Source: Acanthaster planci
Taxonomy: Eukaryota > Echinodermata > Asteroidea > Valvatida > Acanthasteridae
Length of the DNA: 64,000 nucleotides
NCBI RefSeq assembly: GCF_001949145.1
Contig: NW_019091465.1
Span: 692,516-756,515, forward strand
Direction of reading: 5' to 3'
A program made the position numbers and the translations under genes. Positions 21,430 through 35,304 of the stretch are shown here, piece after piece. Every line of letters begins with the position of its first letter. Within the stretch, counting starts at the first letter, position 1. The notes under the pieces are model-generated. The model did no database searches and was not told where the DNA came from. It saw nothing but the letters and a program-made list of their open reading frames with translations.

Positions 21430-21471
21430 CCATTGTCGTCTTTGTATTGTATTAATCACAAACGACAATGG
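21430..21471. repeat. Short hairpin
   Basis: CCATTGTCGTCTTTGT and ACAAACGACAATGG pair across an A/T-rich loop (21430-21445 with 21458-21471), with a small bulge. Confidence 0.5.
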
Positions 21472-22847
21472 GGATTCCGCAGATTCATTTTGATTTCATT
21501 CAAGTCAACGCAGCCTGTGGGACGCTCTCCGATGACACAGGCGACGTGTGAAGTCCAACGGGTTTAAAAATAGAAAAATGTATTTATCAAAGGGCATGGT
21601 TTTATCGCCTGCAGCAGGCTGTGACAGAGCGAGGAGCAAGTTACAAGTTGCCATCCAAAATCTCGTCAACTGTTGAGAGCACTGTGTCTTTGGAACTATG
21701 TGTCATCGGAATACTCGATTTCTTGTCGTGAAGGTGAGGCTGTTTATTTGGGTACGTGCTAAACCAACCGCTTTGAAGTTTTTTCCCAAGCGCGGGCGTA
21801 CGGCAGATAGAGTGTCGAGCTTTGCAGGCTGCGCTGGTGTACCGCATGCGCACTGCCCGCGTAGATCAGCACTATATGATGATCATGGAGGCATGATATG
21901 ATTGACGGTGCACTGGAGTTACCTGAATTCACGATTTTTGAAGATGGCCCTGTTTCGGCTTCGGACTCATTGAACATGATGTTGGGGGAGATAAGATAAC
22001 AATTTGCCGCACTCACGGGCCCGACATCCTTGCTTTTGTTTCATGGTGTTGTTTTCCTCGGGTTTTAGTACTAATAAAATACCGATTACTTTCTTACCTA
22101 TGAAACACTCTTTGTAAAAATTAAAACAAAAAAATCCATCGGGGCAAGTTGCCCCCCTCCCCTGCTGTATACGTCACTACCCTGTTTATCATAAAATCGG
22201 CTTTGCCTGCAACGGAAACTTTAAAAAATACTTGGAGAGATTATGAATTGACATTTGTTGAGGGTTTATTGTGGACTTCCATGTTTTCCATCTGTATAGA
22301 ACATCTTACATACCTTCAACAGAAATCCGAAATAACTTTACAGCATATTTCTTTATATATTATAGTTCAATTCAGTAGCTCTTGGTACAATAAACGCACA
22401 CCTACGTGGATTTTAAATTTTGATTTTGACTTTCTCTTAATTCACTGATCATAGTTGATCGCGCTGATTCACGGAAGGCTTCATAACAATTAAAATTCTT
22501 CTATAAAGACAATAAATCTGGTTCTTTCATTCGATAAACTTGCAAAGCTCGTGTTAAGCCCGAGTATAAACTGGGACCCTACATATTGTAAATGGACAGG
22601 ATAACGGCGACAATATGGTCCAAGCAAATGAACATTGCATGTCCGTAAACATTTTCGCACACTGTACCCCCCACACACAAAACTCCGGCTAAGAGCTGTA
22701 AACTGTTTGGATTGAATTTTTATTTTATTTTTGGGGGGGGGGGGTGAATTGATTGGAAGTATGAAAACTCAAACGAACTCTCATAATTTCTGGTATAAAT
22801 GTTATGAAATTTTGAGGCTTAAGCCTGCAAGCTTTCTTTTCCATACA

Positions 22848-23041
22848 AAGGTGGATCAAGAACCAAATCTTCGAAGGAGGGGGAAAAATTGATTTGAGGG
22901 GCCAACAAAATTTGTAGCATCTTTATGTAATCTTTTATGACTTTTTTTGAGGAGTGATTCTAAATTTTGTGACTTAAAAAACAATAAATGCGCCTCTGGG
23001 GGCGTGACCACCGTTCCCCTCCCCCGAATCCACCAATGCCT
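22848..23041. mobile_element. Possible DNA-transposon remnant with GGTGGATYC ends
   Basis: The left end reads CAAAGGTGGATCAAGAACC and the right end, reverse-complemented, reads GGCATTGGTGGATTCGGGGG. Between them are G-rich and T-rich blocks (GGAGGGGGAAAAATT, GGGGGCGTGACCACC). The ends match over only about 9 bases, so the call is tentative. Confidence 0.3.
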
Positions 23042-26000
23042 TAAAGTACGCCTCGATCGCCTCTCTAATCAAAACATTACTTTTGCAACCTACATATTGT
23101 TGCATGCACCAGATTTGGCCCTCCCGGGAAGAATTAATACTTTTTAAATAAATGGGGAATCAAGGGTCTCAGTCGCTGTGATCATGCACACTGATGCTGT
23201 CATGGCTTGAGCGACTTCAGTTTTTAAAGTCAGCCGGAGTCAAGCCCTGCAGTCAATCCGCTGCTTGGGTCCAGCGACCAGATGTGATCAGACACGACAG
23301 GTGGTGGGTTGAACAAAAAACAATGCACCACAGCCCGTCAACTCTCATCGTTGGCGTTGCTTGCACAGTGATAGAACAGCGCGAGTCGAAACCTCCGTGT
23401 GTTTGTATGCTCAGTCCAGGAAGTTATCAGTGATCAATCGACCTTTGGAAGTAACAGAAAAAATGTATACTATAGTGATAATGAAGTACCAAATGGATAG
23501 CTTGTGTCGCTGCTCAACGCAGACGTGGAAAATGACCGTTGACGAGACGGTTTGCCATTGTGGGCCTGCAAATCTGGCGAACACCCGGGGTAAAAAATTG
23601 AGTGGCGTCGAAGGTTAGAACTGCCCCCGGCCAAACGACGCACTAGACGGCATGTGGTAAGGTGCTGGCCACGCTGCTCGGCGAAGCCCATGGAAATCTC
23701 ACGCACCTGCATTGTGGACGACCCCCATGTACATGTGCACATGCGTTCGATCTACACTCTCTCCAGTAGTCAGTCTTTCACCCGTAGAAAAACACATTCA
23801 GCCGTTTGGATCACTTTACAATAGAAATTGATACGGGCTTCTAGATCCCGCATTATATGACTGAACTTCAGTATGATACAAGTTCAACGGTGGTTCCCAC
23901 GCGCCAGCGTGCCACACTGAGTTCGTTGGTAAACTTCGGAGCGTGAAACGATAAATCTGATCCGGATTGCCATACACGTTGTGATAACAGGATCCTGAGG
24001 AAAAGTATTTGTCGTCAGTGGAAAATTCACCCGTTCAGTTCTCGACTTACTCAACGGGAGACAGTAAGTACGAAATTTAACGCATCATTTTTTGCTCCTG
24101 CAAGGTAAGGCTTAAATTGTTTTTCGCATGCAGAGGCCAGCAATTTATTATGTTACTGTACATGTACATGTACCTTGCGTGGGCCACTAGTGTATAGATC
24201 ATAGATGACTAAAGTATATAGTGCTGGTTGGGTTACACAGTGTACTGTGATGGCCCGGTCATTTTACTACAGCCGTACAGGTGTGTTTAATCAATGCCAA
24301 TACTAAAGCAACATTAGCCCACAAAATGACAACTTGGCAGAGCTGATTCATGTTTCAGAGACCACAATCTCCAAGGAGCTGAATCGTTTAACCTTTGCAC
24401 GTGCCCGAGACACTGTTGCGAACTGTGAGAGGTGGTAATTCGATGGCTAGACATTTTCAAGTGTCGATTCGTCATCGCATCTGCTTTTGTTTCTTCCATG
24501 AACTTGCCGTACAGCAACAGTGAACTGTAGCCGAAATTTGCAGCTGTGACTCTGTGGTCGTGATCGCAAGTGTGCCTGTGTAGATTTTTTTTCGTCAGTG
24601 TGGTAGAACTAAGACATGAAATATTGCCAGCAATACCAGACGAGAGGCCTATGACCACTGGGAGCGCTGGGCCGTCCGATGCCCATTTGGGGGAGCAAGA
24701 TTTGATTGTCAAAAATGCGCCACACTGTGCAAAATCCAGACTAAGACAAATGGACCTTTTAATAACATTGGGTTTTCTGCCTTTCATGCTTTGGAATCGT
24801 CTTACAAATGCTAAATACTTTCACTCCTCCGCATGTGTTATTTTGTCTCGGTTTGAGGTGCAGCCAAAGGGATAGTACACTTGAGCCGATAGATTAAACT
24901 TTGGTCTTTGGATGTTGCACATTTTTCCCCTCAACTGACGACCTCTTGGCGCCTTGGGCAGTTTCATTATCCTCATGTGCTTCCCAGTTTCGAAAACTGT
25001 TTAAGTTCAGTGATGTATTTTGCGGAACAGTGTGCCCTACCGGGAATACTGAATTGTTACCCGTCTCACAACGGGTGAGATGAATTTGGAAGGAGACTTT
25101 CGATTCATAGAACACGACCGAAGCAAAGATGTTTGAAACTTGGGCAGACTACGCCCGTGTCGTGTTACGGCTCATGGAGCATTGAGTTGGGTGGCAGTGT
25201 GCTCGACACCTTCGCAGTGCCTGCAGTGTTTTATGGCGGGCCCATGCCGCACTCTTCCAGAGTTGTATCTCGTCCTCTGGTCTGCTTCTTGTTACAAGAG
25301 CAAAAATCATTGAGTACTGACAACAGCTGACAGGTAGTGATTGGATCAAAAGGATTGGGCTATTTGAATTATATTGTTGACCAGCTGCCTTGTCCTCAAT
25401 GACCAAAACGTAGACGGTCTGACTGACTCTGCGTGGCACCAGACTAGAGATCCAATAAACATGTCTCCTATTAATGACCGGTACTCTATCATTTATTGCT
25501 GTTCCAGTCCTGTCCTGTCACGGCTGTATTTCTCTGAGCCACAGGTTTATACTGCGCATGCCTGGTTTTCTCGTGCGGCCACCCAGTGAAGTATGAGCCA
25601 CTTGTGAATTTTCCACTAAGCCACCATTTTTAATACACCCATTATTTACAATACCACAGTGGGCAGTCCCAACTACTTTGAACTCTGTACCATTTTGTAC
25701 CAGCATTAGGCCTACAGATTTGAATTTAGCTAAACATCCGTGGAGTTATGTCCGCCTCATTGGTTCCCTTTACGTGTCCCGATGAAGTTCCAAACTTGTG
25801 TTGTTTGGTTAAGTAAAGTTCCCTTGGCTTTATAGTCCTGACAAGTTTCAGATTGACCTTGGTCTTTTAAAAACTCGGCCCCAACATCTAATCGACGAAA
25901 TGTGCGAAAAGTAGACATTCTGCCGGCTTTTTTTTTCAAAGCTGAGTGACTTTACGCTTGATTTAGCAGCAAATCAACTGGATATATGAAAATACCAGAT

Positions 26001-27826
26001 TTACTCAACGTACGGGCGGAACAAGTCGGAGCGCGTGTTCATATCTTATTCGATACGACTGACTGAGATTAAATGAGCCGACACGTAATTGCGATATGTA
26101 CAGCACTGCACCGATACGGAAAAGACCGACCCTGTAGCGTGAAAAGTGGATAGCTTTGGAGGGGATTGCGAAGCATAAATTTGCTCTCAGATAAAACCAC
26201 GGGAGCTATCTCGTACTTGTTTTCACAAGAGCTCGCAGCAGGTTGCCAATTGAAGTCGAATTTGTGGGAGGGCTGGTCCCAAATTGAGTGAACATTACGA
26301 TTTCGGTTAATTCATGAATTTCCTGAATCCTTGTGCTCCGTTATATAACCCTTGCCAACATCAGCTGTGCAGTCTTTGCAAAATCCACAAGTGTTGTCCT
26401 GTCTGAAACCATAGAGCTAATGCTGAAACAACAGCCGCGTTCTGTACTGCAATCTCTTGTAAATCCACCCAGAAGATGGTCAGATGGTAAAATTGGACTC
26501 GAATACAGCATAAAGTGTAGTGTGTGTCCATCACAATTGCGCTGCCTTGCTCTCGAACAACTTGTTTCAAATAATGACATTGTTTTGTTATTGTAATCCA
26601 CAGTTACTGTAACAAATAATCTGCCATTTGAAAGAAAACAAACAGTCATTTGCTGTGCTCAATATAGAGCATCAACATAGGGCAGAGCAAATAATGTATC
26701 CAGACAAACGTCTGGCCAGCAGTCCGACCAGATTATGACATTTTACGCTTGGGTTCTCGTCAGGGTCTACTGTGTCCTGGGGCCTCTCCAGTCAGGTTTT
26801 AGAGTGGATACTTCCTCCATTATGTTCAGGAATTTTGCTCTGTACCATATTGAAAGTACCAGTACGGAATTCTGCCTCCTTTAAAATGTTTTTTTGGTTA
26901 TTAGGGTGAAGGTTTATCCATTTGAAAAAAAAAATGGTGCTCCCGCGGTTTATGGTTACGATGCAACTAAGGCCTTCCCTTAATAGCAGTTCCCAGCCAG
27001 CCTCTTGGTGTCGCTTTATCCTCTGCTCACCGAAGGGATGCCCCCTCACCTCGGCCTAAGGGTTGTCTTTTCCTTCTCCGGCCAGCTTAAATCCAGTTTA
27101 CATGTAGGGTTTAGTCAGTTCGGTATTCCAACAGCGCATACTCAGAGTGAAACGCGTCGCATAGGTCATTCGGACGCACGTACGAAATCTACCCTATTAG
27201 CGCAGCCCCTGACGGACTTACACGTGTGCTTTGTTCCCAAATGACGTTGCTTTTTTGAAATACCGAACTGGCCGACTGGTCGAGAGGTCTTGATGAGACA
27301 GCCCCGGTATATGAGCCGGAAGGGACCCGTCTTTATTTACTGATCTTACTGTTCATTCTTAAAAGGCATCCAATATTTTCTTCCGTTGGTTTGCACAGTC
27401 ACCCATTCAAATCCTCGCGCCCCAGCACACTTTGTTTCATCAAACGCCTCTGAAAAACGCAAAATAATATGCAGACACTTTAAGACACAATGCACTTCCC
27501 AATCCTGGAAATGTTGAGATGATCTAACTATGCGAGGCCGTATATTCAGGTCAAACACTACTCAAACGCTGAGAGAAAGCACAGGAGTTTGTGTGAAAAT
27601 TTGTATCCATTGCAAGAAACTCGTTACTCAGTTTGGGCTCTTTGCGATAACCGCTTTATAATACCAATAGTTTTTTTTTACGGGTGAAAAAAATTAAATG
27701 CGGCCTTTCATTTCAAGCTAAAGTCTTGCACAAAGACAATTATTTATTTCCGAAATTATCGATTTTGAATATCGGTCAAAACGTGTTTAAAGATTGGTCT
27801 GCTTAGAGAATCACTTCCCTAACCGG

Positions 27827-27857
27827 CCGATGTTATGTAACTAAAAGTTAACATCGG
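27827..27857. repeat. Short hairpin
   Basis: CCGATGTTA (27827-27835) and TAACATCGG (27849-27857) form a perfect 9-bp stem around a 13-base loop. Confidence 0.5.
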
Positions 27858-28256
27858 TAACGTTATTGAATGTTATGTGAAGTGAACCAAAATTGAATGC
27901 CCTTATTTCTCTTGTTTTCCCTTAGATATCACTACCAGAGTCGTTTGTCAAATATTGTACAGATTGTACAGATTTGTCAAAGTCTGATGGTCGCGTGGCG
28001 AACCTATGAGGTACTTTGAACCCCTTTGCGAAGAATAGGTACGCCACGTTCTTCTTTGTAATCACGAATCCACTATATACATGTACACAGAATGCCTAGA
28101 GTTACCCCGAGGAGTTGAACACGGATCTGGAGGTGAATACGAGATCGCTAAAGGAATGCGGCAAGAGTTTCATACGCATCTGTATCGTATCTCATGTCAT
28201 AACATTTTGAAGTATCTCATGCGGAGCCAAGTATGTTTGAGTCCTAAAGTACCGCA

Positions 28257-28922
28257 ATGAGTCAAGCCAAAAGCCCCAAACTGCATAGGCCGACTAGGCG
28301 AAGCTGGGGATACGGGACCGAAGGCCGGCCGGAGAGCCCCCTTGCTCGTCCGTCCAGTCCCCACCTCAGCACCCACGCAGGGACCAGCGCGAAACAGGCC
28401 TGGCTGTCGCCGGCGTCTGAACCCAGCACCCCCCGAAGTCATGTCCACTCGGCGCGCAACCATCCAAACTCTCCGAAGCCGGTCCGCAAAATCTCCGCAT
28501 CGTCATCGATTCCGTCCAAGCTGAACAGGACCTACCCCTTCGGTCGCCACTCCGACATCGAATACTCGTCCGGGGAATCGGATGGTCGGAGCGGTTACGA
28601 TTCCAACGACGGAGCCGCATCGGCTAACAGCACCGCGACCAGCAGGCGGGAACGCAGTCCGCGATACTACCCGATGTACGACAACGATTATTCGTCGGGT
28701 GGGAATCCCAGTCCCGCAATCTTTTACCACGACGACGAGTACCCTTACGACGGGAGCCTAAGCAGGTCTGGTTATGCCTACGACAGGTCGAACGTCTACC
28801 AATGGAATTCAACTCCCTTCTTTCAGTCTGGTGCATCTTCCTTCCATTACAGTACGCCTGCATATGCGTATAGTGATGATTTCGAAAGAGCAGCCGAATT
28901 GGCAAGAGAAGCAAAGAAAGCG
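28257..28922 (+). CDS. First coding exon of a Ser/Pro/Tyr-rich protein; possible distal first exon of DIXDC1
   Basis: ATG at 28257 (context GCAATGA) opens 222 codons to a strong donor GTAAGT at 28923, phase 0. The peptide is basic, low in complexity and full of SP/TP sites. Residues 83-86 (SSIP, followed by SKLNR) fit the SxIP motif that binds EB-family microtubule plus-end proteins. A Tyr/Asp-rich segment (YYPMYDNDYSSGG, YHDDEYPYDGS) follows. The exon ends in a charged helix, DDFERAAELAREAKKA. The DNA is G/C-rich and clearly codon-structured. I do not recognise a family. The next convincing + strand coding sequences downstream are DIXDC1 exons, and the CH exon at 63144 accepts phase 0, so this may be a long-isoform first exon. 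A separate gene whose later exons I missed is equally possible. Confidence 0.6.
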
Positions 28923-29719
28923 GTAAGTTCAGTTTTACTTTTGAAAGTCTGTTTACCACGCGGCACGTTTGAGGGACGACCATTTTGCCGACCACTGTCT
29001 TGTTGAATATCCCTGTTGAGCTATGCAGAAAATACGTCTGGGGTACCAGGCAAAATCAAACAGTGGTCGACAAAGCGATCGCTCGAACTTGCCCATGGAT
29101 ATTTTTTCTGTATACTCAGATGGAGCGGCATGGTTTTCCAGATAAGAATTTGAAAGGTTGCTATCGCCACCTAGCCCAATAGACCTCTGTCATGGGGCAG
29201 CCATCTTGCTCTTCTACTATTCAAAGCAATGTAAACCAAACTGACGCGGGAAAAAGGTCTGTTCCCTTTTATCAATATGTGAAGCTGTATCACTGTTGCT
29301 AATGGGTCTACAGGGAACGAGACAAATGTGACAGCATCACGAAAGGTCTACATACCATTGTTTGTCCAGTTGCGACGACACTGTCTTTTATCACAAGCAT
29401 TGTCACCATTACCGTTTTATTTTCTTGCCATGGTCGTCATTCAAAACAATTTCTCCCTAATCCATCCTCCTCCCTTAAATGTGCTCATCCCTTTGGTTTA
29501 GTCCGCGTCAATTAATACGTCTTCATCACGTAAGGTGATAGACCGATTAAGTTAGGTGACCTAAAATGGTTATCAAACATCGACAAACATGGCGTCCTCC
29601 CACAGCAAAGTGAGCCATATGGGTCATTTTACAAAACTGAAGTCGATGGTCGGTAAAGTACTCAGACTACTGATGTGCTGAGTACTAGGCCGAAAATCCA
29701 AGAGCTGAAAAAACAGGCT

Positions 29720-29762
29720 TACTTCGATGGGATTCGAACGAGTGACATTCTGCTTAGCACGA
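29720..29762 (-). mobile_element. tRNA-derived SINE-like fragment (B-box)
   Basis: The minus strand reads CTCGTTCGAATCCCATCG, matching the internal RNA polymerase III B-box (GGTTCGANTCC) and the T-arm of tRNAs. No A-box or cloverleaf is intact upstream, where poly-G/C sequence interrupts, so it is a truncated tRNA-derived retroposon rather than a tRNA gene. Confidence 0.35.
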
Positions 29763-32700
29763 TGGATGGGGGGGGGGGTAACGGGGGTTATGACCCTCCC
29801 CCCGCAAAAGATGAGGAATTCTTGTAATCAATCAGAGTGGAGATATTAAGTGCTCAAATGGAGGTGATTTTATATGGACAGAGCCTTCTCTTCAGGATAT
29901 TGCTTTTAAGCAGTTGCTTAATTGTGACTGGTGCAATCAGTTAATGTCAAACTGCACCGGGGACGCTGCTTACCTGTTTTGCTCCCCCCCCCACATAAAA
30001 CAAATAAAATAAATTCTGTCTGTATCCGGCCTTGTGCTTATTAGTACATTCTTCTTTCTATTCCACCACCGGAATAGTCGGGTCAGATAGTTGGTTCAAA
30101 CTTAAGCGGCAGTGGGCACCGCAGTTAAAAGCTGAACTATGAACAGAATTTTGTCAACATCTCCCGCGTCAGGATGACGAGACCAGGGGTGGTCTTTGTC
30201 CCGTGATTAGAATGCATCACGTAGACTGTTTTCAGTGTCATAGGCCTAATCTTGTCATTTGGCATTACAAGTCTGCGAATATCTTGCCAATATCGTGTCA
30301 GTACTGACGAGAGTTGTTCTTGTTACTGTGACCAGAGCCCGGAACGTTCTTATAGTGTTGTTATAAGGTTGTGAAGTAGTCGACTTGCTGCCGCCATGAC
30401 GCACTGGCAAGTTCACGCGACTGCAACGTTATTTGACTGGCTGTGTAGTCTTTGACCGTTGCTAGCTGCGCGTGTCATTTCCAGCCGTGTATAGCCAAAC
30501 TTTGGACACACGCGGCCAAAGACTCTTTCGCGTCTCTATACCGTGTAAGTTGCCGCCCGACAGTGAGTCCAGTCTAAACTTGCCAGTAGGCCTACATCCT
30601 CTTTTGGAACTTTACCTGAAATTTGCCGTGAAATTTGCCTGTTTTTTATGTCCAACAATCCAGACAGAAGATGCCAGTGCAGTCGGCATCGCAAGGAGGT
30701 ATTGGAGTCGAAAAGCCGGTATTTTTCAATGCAGCGTTGACTTCGCCACTATGCCATCGATTTGCACTGCTGAACTTTTCGCACTTCAGAACAACTGTCA
30801 AGCGTGAGCGGGGGCAAATTGTGCGGCACAGAAAACGGTTCTTTTGTTTCACGGTGTCACACCGCAACCTCGTGAATCACCCCTACAAATACCATCAATC
30901 GTGACTCCGGGGGCACGGAGCGCGCGAAATTTGGCGCCGTCCCACGAGACACACGACCAGAAAAGTCAACCCTGGGTGCAACCTTTGTAACTTTTTTTTC
31001 TTTATGGAAACAAGACACCGTATTGTACCAGATTTGTATAAATATACCACTTATTTCACAAGTCTGCTGAGAAGTGGTGTTTGTTTCTGTGCATGTCTGT
31101 TTTGCTTTCTTTGGTAGGAAAAAAATGGCCTATTTACGGAGGAATATTCTGCTATGTTGTTGACACGTGTGCACGTGAAATTACACTGTGGAATTGGCCT
31201 TTTCCGTAGGTCGGCCATATTGAATTGAAAGCGGGGTTACATTTTTCTGTTGAGAACCCGAGAATATTAATGGAAATAGCAAATACAATTTCATCACTAA
31301 CAATGTCATTTATGCTGATAAATAATACAGAATTTGTGGTCAATTACATCAAAATGTTTTAAGCCTCTTTAAAAAAATAGTGAGGCATGACATCCCAAAT
31401 AGCCTGGCACCATCCCATTTAACAGATCACGGTTAATAAGGTTCTGGGAACACGATCAAAGTGGCTTCCCCGTGAATAAGGTCTGTTGAGGAAGAAATAA
31501 ACTTTCCCGGAGCTTGTGGGACTTTTTTTATTTAAAGTTCGCTTATCAGCAGAGTCATGAGAGCCAAACAAATACATGTACTTGACTGGTATGGCTGAAG
31601 TGGGTTTTCGATGATTTGAAACTAATTTGTTATAATCAGCTACTTTTGGAGACATTATGTGCTAATGGTGAAAGATTAACAAAAACGTTCGTTTCTGTTC
31701 TAATAAGGTTTACCATGTTGAGCCTAATACTTAAAGTTTTTAACAATAATTAACTGGGACTCATGTTCCGTGACTCAGTTTTCAAAACTGACGAGCTTTC
31801 TTGTTCTCTGTGGCATTTCTAAACGAAACCGCTTCTGTTTGTTTCAACGTCTAACAGAGGGCGTGTACATGCTGAAATATGAATCATAACTAAAGACAAA
31901 TTTTGCATATACCAAATAAACGGACACACATGACTTGTAATATTTCTGGTTTGGAACATTTTCCACAAACCCGTTAGGGCTATAGGAGCAATATGTCGAA
32001 AGCAAAGGATTGAGGATCATAATTGTTAATCTATCGTGATGCCAATGTTTTCATTTATAGTAGGCCTTCGCGAGCTAAAAACTTGGCCTTGCCTCGAGGC
32101 TTGCGAGGCGTTGAACCATAAACAGTTTCCATGACTTCGTGTGTTTTATGGCTTTAGGCGATGTTTTGCGTCTCTAACAATGGTTACATGGGGGGGGCGT
32201 GAAAAAGGAGATCTAGCCAGGTGTAGACTTGATAAAAGGTTAGAAATGTGAGCAGCGGCATTGTTCCCTCAGTGTCCCTGTTTATGTTAGGCCACATTGC
32301 AAGAGGGTTGCCAATACTACCAGCGCAGATGGCATAAACCCATATAATCTTGAACGACAGTGTGTTGTGCAGCTTAGCCTTCGTGAGTGCTTGACGGCAG
32401 CTTGCAGTTTCAAACTGCAACTTCACCAGTGTTGACAATGTTTCCGCAAGGAACGTCATGAAACAAGTTCAGCTGTTCGCACTTTGTTGTCTTGTGGCGT
32501 AACTCTCGCGGTTCCGCTGACGTCCCCTTTTGTTGTAAGCCCACAGTTGTGTCTCGTATTTTTTGCCATCAGGAGGAAAGTACAGTTGGAGGTTTGCGGT
32601 GAATTGCTTACCTTGTAGAGGCCTTCGAAACAACCATTAATTTTACAGCACATGTACACATTAACTGCCGAAAAATGGTCTCTTGATAATCGCTTTGCTT

Positions 32701-35262
32701 GGACAATAAGACCCGCTAAAAGGTAGGCGAGGAGGCGTAGACTTTGCGCTCTGCGGCTTCCGAAGGCTCGGCTGTTGCCGTGAAACGGACGCTTGTCTCC
32801 CCCGGATTTCGTGGGAATCTATGATCGGTTGAATTGGATTCTGGGATCAGTATGAAAACATATTTAGGATGACTAATTGCTGAGTCAGTGTATCCATTTA
32901 TTTTGTAATCAGCGTAGCTGATTGCGGTAGCTTGTTTGTACCGTTTGGCATGTCGGCCTATTTACAAACACCTGGTCAAATTCTTTTTCAAAGGCTTTAT
33001 TTACTTACTTGTTTCCTGTTTGTAACATCGTGTGGAACAAGGTCTTTTCGCTTACAATAGGCTAATATCGTAACGGTTACCGTTCGGACCTCTTGTTTAG
33101 ACTTCAGAATGTTAGATTAGTTATATTCTGTGCTATTTTTGCAAGTACCATTCTGTGGAATGCACATTCCTTATAGCATGATATGATATGTGTGCACAAG
33201 TCGCGCGTAGACCTGAGACCTACACAAAGATCATTCAGTTCTGGGATTTTTATATCCGAGAGTCGTTTTCAGAGTAGAAAGAATACTGTTACTTAAGACG
33301 ACCCGTGGGGCCGCGGCTATTGAATGGTTGGCTGTTTGCCACTTTCACAAGTAGGCCTATTATATTTTAGAGAAATCGACTTCAATCAGGGTAATTCGTT
33401 TTCTGTTGGGGGCGATTTTTACAGGGCAGCACACCCCAAGGCAATTTTATTATTATATCCTGATCGGTGTTCAGTGGGATCGACTTTTGCTGTCAACATT
33501 TTTATAAACGGTGGATTCTCGCGACCCGTGAGTGCCCGAGGAGTTGAACTTGATCTCGGCGAGGTTGAACACCGTAACACCGGGAGCAGCTAGCTTGGCA
33601 CGTCCGCCACGTGAGCTGGGTTGCCGAAAGGCGACCCACATTTTCTGGAAAATGTAGGCTTCGGTCGTCTAGTGTCGAAATCGTCTTTTTCCTCGATCTG
33701 CATGGGCACATATTTGTTTTCTCCTCTTTTCGGTTCCACCTAAACACTTCGGGGACTGACGATCGACTTAAACCTCGTTTTGTAAGAGCAGAATAAAAAT
33801 GGTTAATCGTCTGGTTCCTGTACTTTACATGTTTGACTTCAGACCACGACCTCCAGATAGGGGGTAAAGTAAATAAAGAAACAAAGATACATGTATGTGG
33901 TCTGTCGAAGTGAGGAAAACATGGTGGCTTCGTCTTCTGGAGAATGTATCGAAGGTCAGCGTCAGAAAGAAAGAAATCAGACAGCCTAGATCGTAGCTTT
34001 ATTACCCTTGAACTCTAACCAGCGACTGATTATTTATAGTTGCACTTTAACTACAATTCGTTCTCATTCTGAGTAAATTCTCCAACAACTAAAGAATCGT
34101 AGACTTTTCAGGAGAAGATTATATTTTATACTTTTGCAACTTGTCTCAATTTTTAAACTATATGCATGAGATCCAATCACGAAAGTTGCACAGAAAAAAA
34201 TCATCCGTCAGTCATTATCAGATAAGTACAAAGAGAAGAAAATAAAACAACATCTAATAATGGGGCAATCTATAGCCTGTAGCCTTTAGCTGAATTAAAA
34301 CATGCTGCCAAAAAATAGAAGAAAAAAAGAGTCCGTGATTGTACCGTGCAAGTCGGCATCTTTAATCAACAGCTGGCACTGCTGAAACTGACCTTCGGGA
34401 TATCTTTCGATCTCTTCCAAGGCGAACATGATTAGTAATGACATCTGACTAATGAGGGTATAGTTTCCTAAAGTCAGGTTTGCGCTGGAGCTAAGATAAC
34501 TCGACTGACCCCTCACACAACGCACAACGAATCAGATTGCAGGCCTCAAGTGCGTTGTTATTGCCCTGCCCTGTTTACAAACTTTCCTCCACTGGAGACG
34601 GAGACATGAGTTAGTTTTCGTTAATCATAACTGCAATAGACTGCAAGTAATTTCTACACTTTTGCTTTTGCACAGTTGCACGGTCATGGACCACCACGAA
34701 GATTAGAAGGTTCATTGAGTGACGCCCTCTCTCCCCCAAAATGTGTCTATTGCTTATTCGGTAACATGAATGAGTTCATTTCAATATACGCCGGCTGGCA
34801 ATAAATCCGATTTTATGGCCGGGTTTCAGCGAAGATAAAACAGAGCCACTTGTTTTGGGCCTCGATTATTGCGGTACTAGAGATGCGGCAGATATTTGAC
34901 AGAGGTTGTTGTAAATTACCTGTTTTATGGGGTTATAAAAAACCCCAGAAGTTCGAAGCCGGGGGAGAGCATCGGATGATGGACGGGTGGGAACGAGGTA
35001 GCCACTGGCTTTAAAGGAGAAGTTTCTTGATGCCAAAATAGAGGATCCAGCATTTTGTTTCATATTAAAAGTTCGAATTTTGGCCCAAATGTTCTGTTGA
35101 CGCGCGCAAATCGTCTGAGCTACATAACCATCTCAATTTGGTGATTGTATCGTTTAAAACACTTGGAAAATAATGAAAGGAACAACGCTTACGTTGCTTC
35201 AGTTATAATACTACTAATAATAGTGGCATTTAAAAGGTTCACATGATCTGTAAAATGGTCAC

Positions 35263-35304
35263 CGCGTTGCAAACTCTTGGAGGCGCACTTCTGTGAATCG
35301 CCCG
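35263..35304. mobile_element. MITE family A, solitary right arm
   Basis: CGCGTTGCAAACTCTTGGAG followed by GCGCACTTCTGTGAATCGCC matches the right arms of the elements at 19281-19448 and 52413-52590. The left arm is missing. Confidence 0.65.

Larger units (their letters stand above)
16961..28256. other. Intergenic region between KMT2 and the exon at 28257
   Basis: Eleven kilobases with no gene I can support. It contains MITE-like elements (17427-17629, 19281-19448), an interspersed repeat (20605-21154), hairpins (19070-19122, 21430-21471, 27827-27857) and a possible transposon remnant (22848-23041), each listed separately. Small open frames are scattered, none with known homology. Confidence 0.6.

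Noticed and set aside
29768-29780. Poly-G tracts (also near 22730, 32190, 35683, 37444, 39316 and 62405) as possible quadruplex regulators
   Set aside because: Single uninterrupted runs rather than four spaced G-runs; they look like ordinary homopolymers.
30472-30904. Two overlapping open frames of 90-110 codons
   Set aside because: Both are open over the same bases, neither has a recognisable domain, good start context or splice structure.
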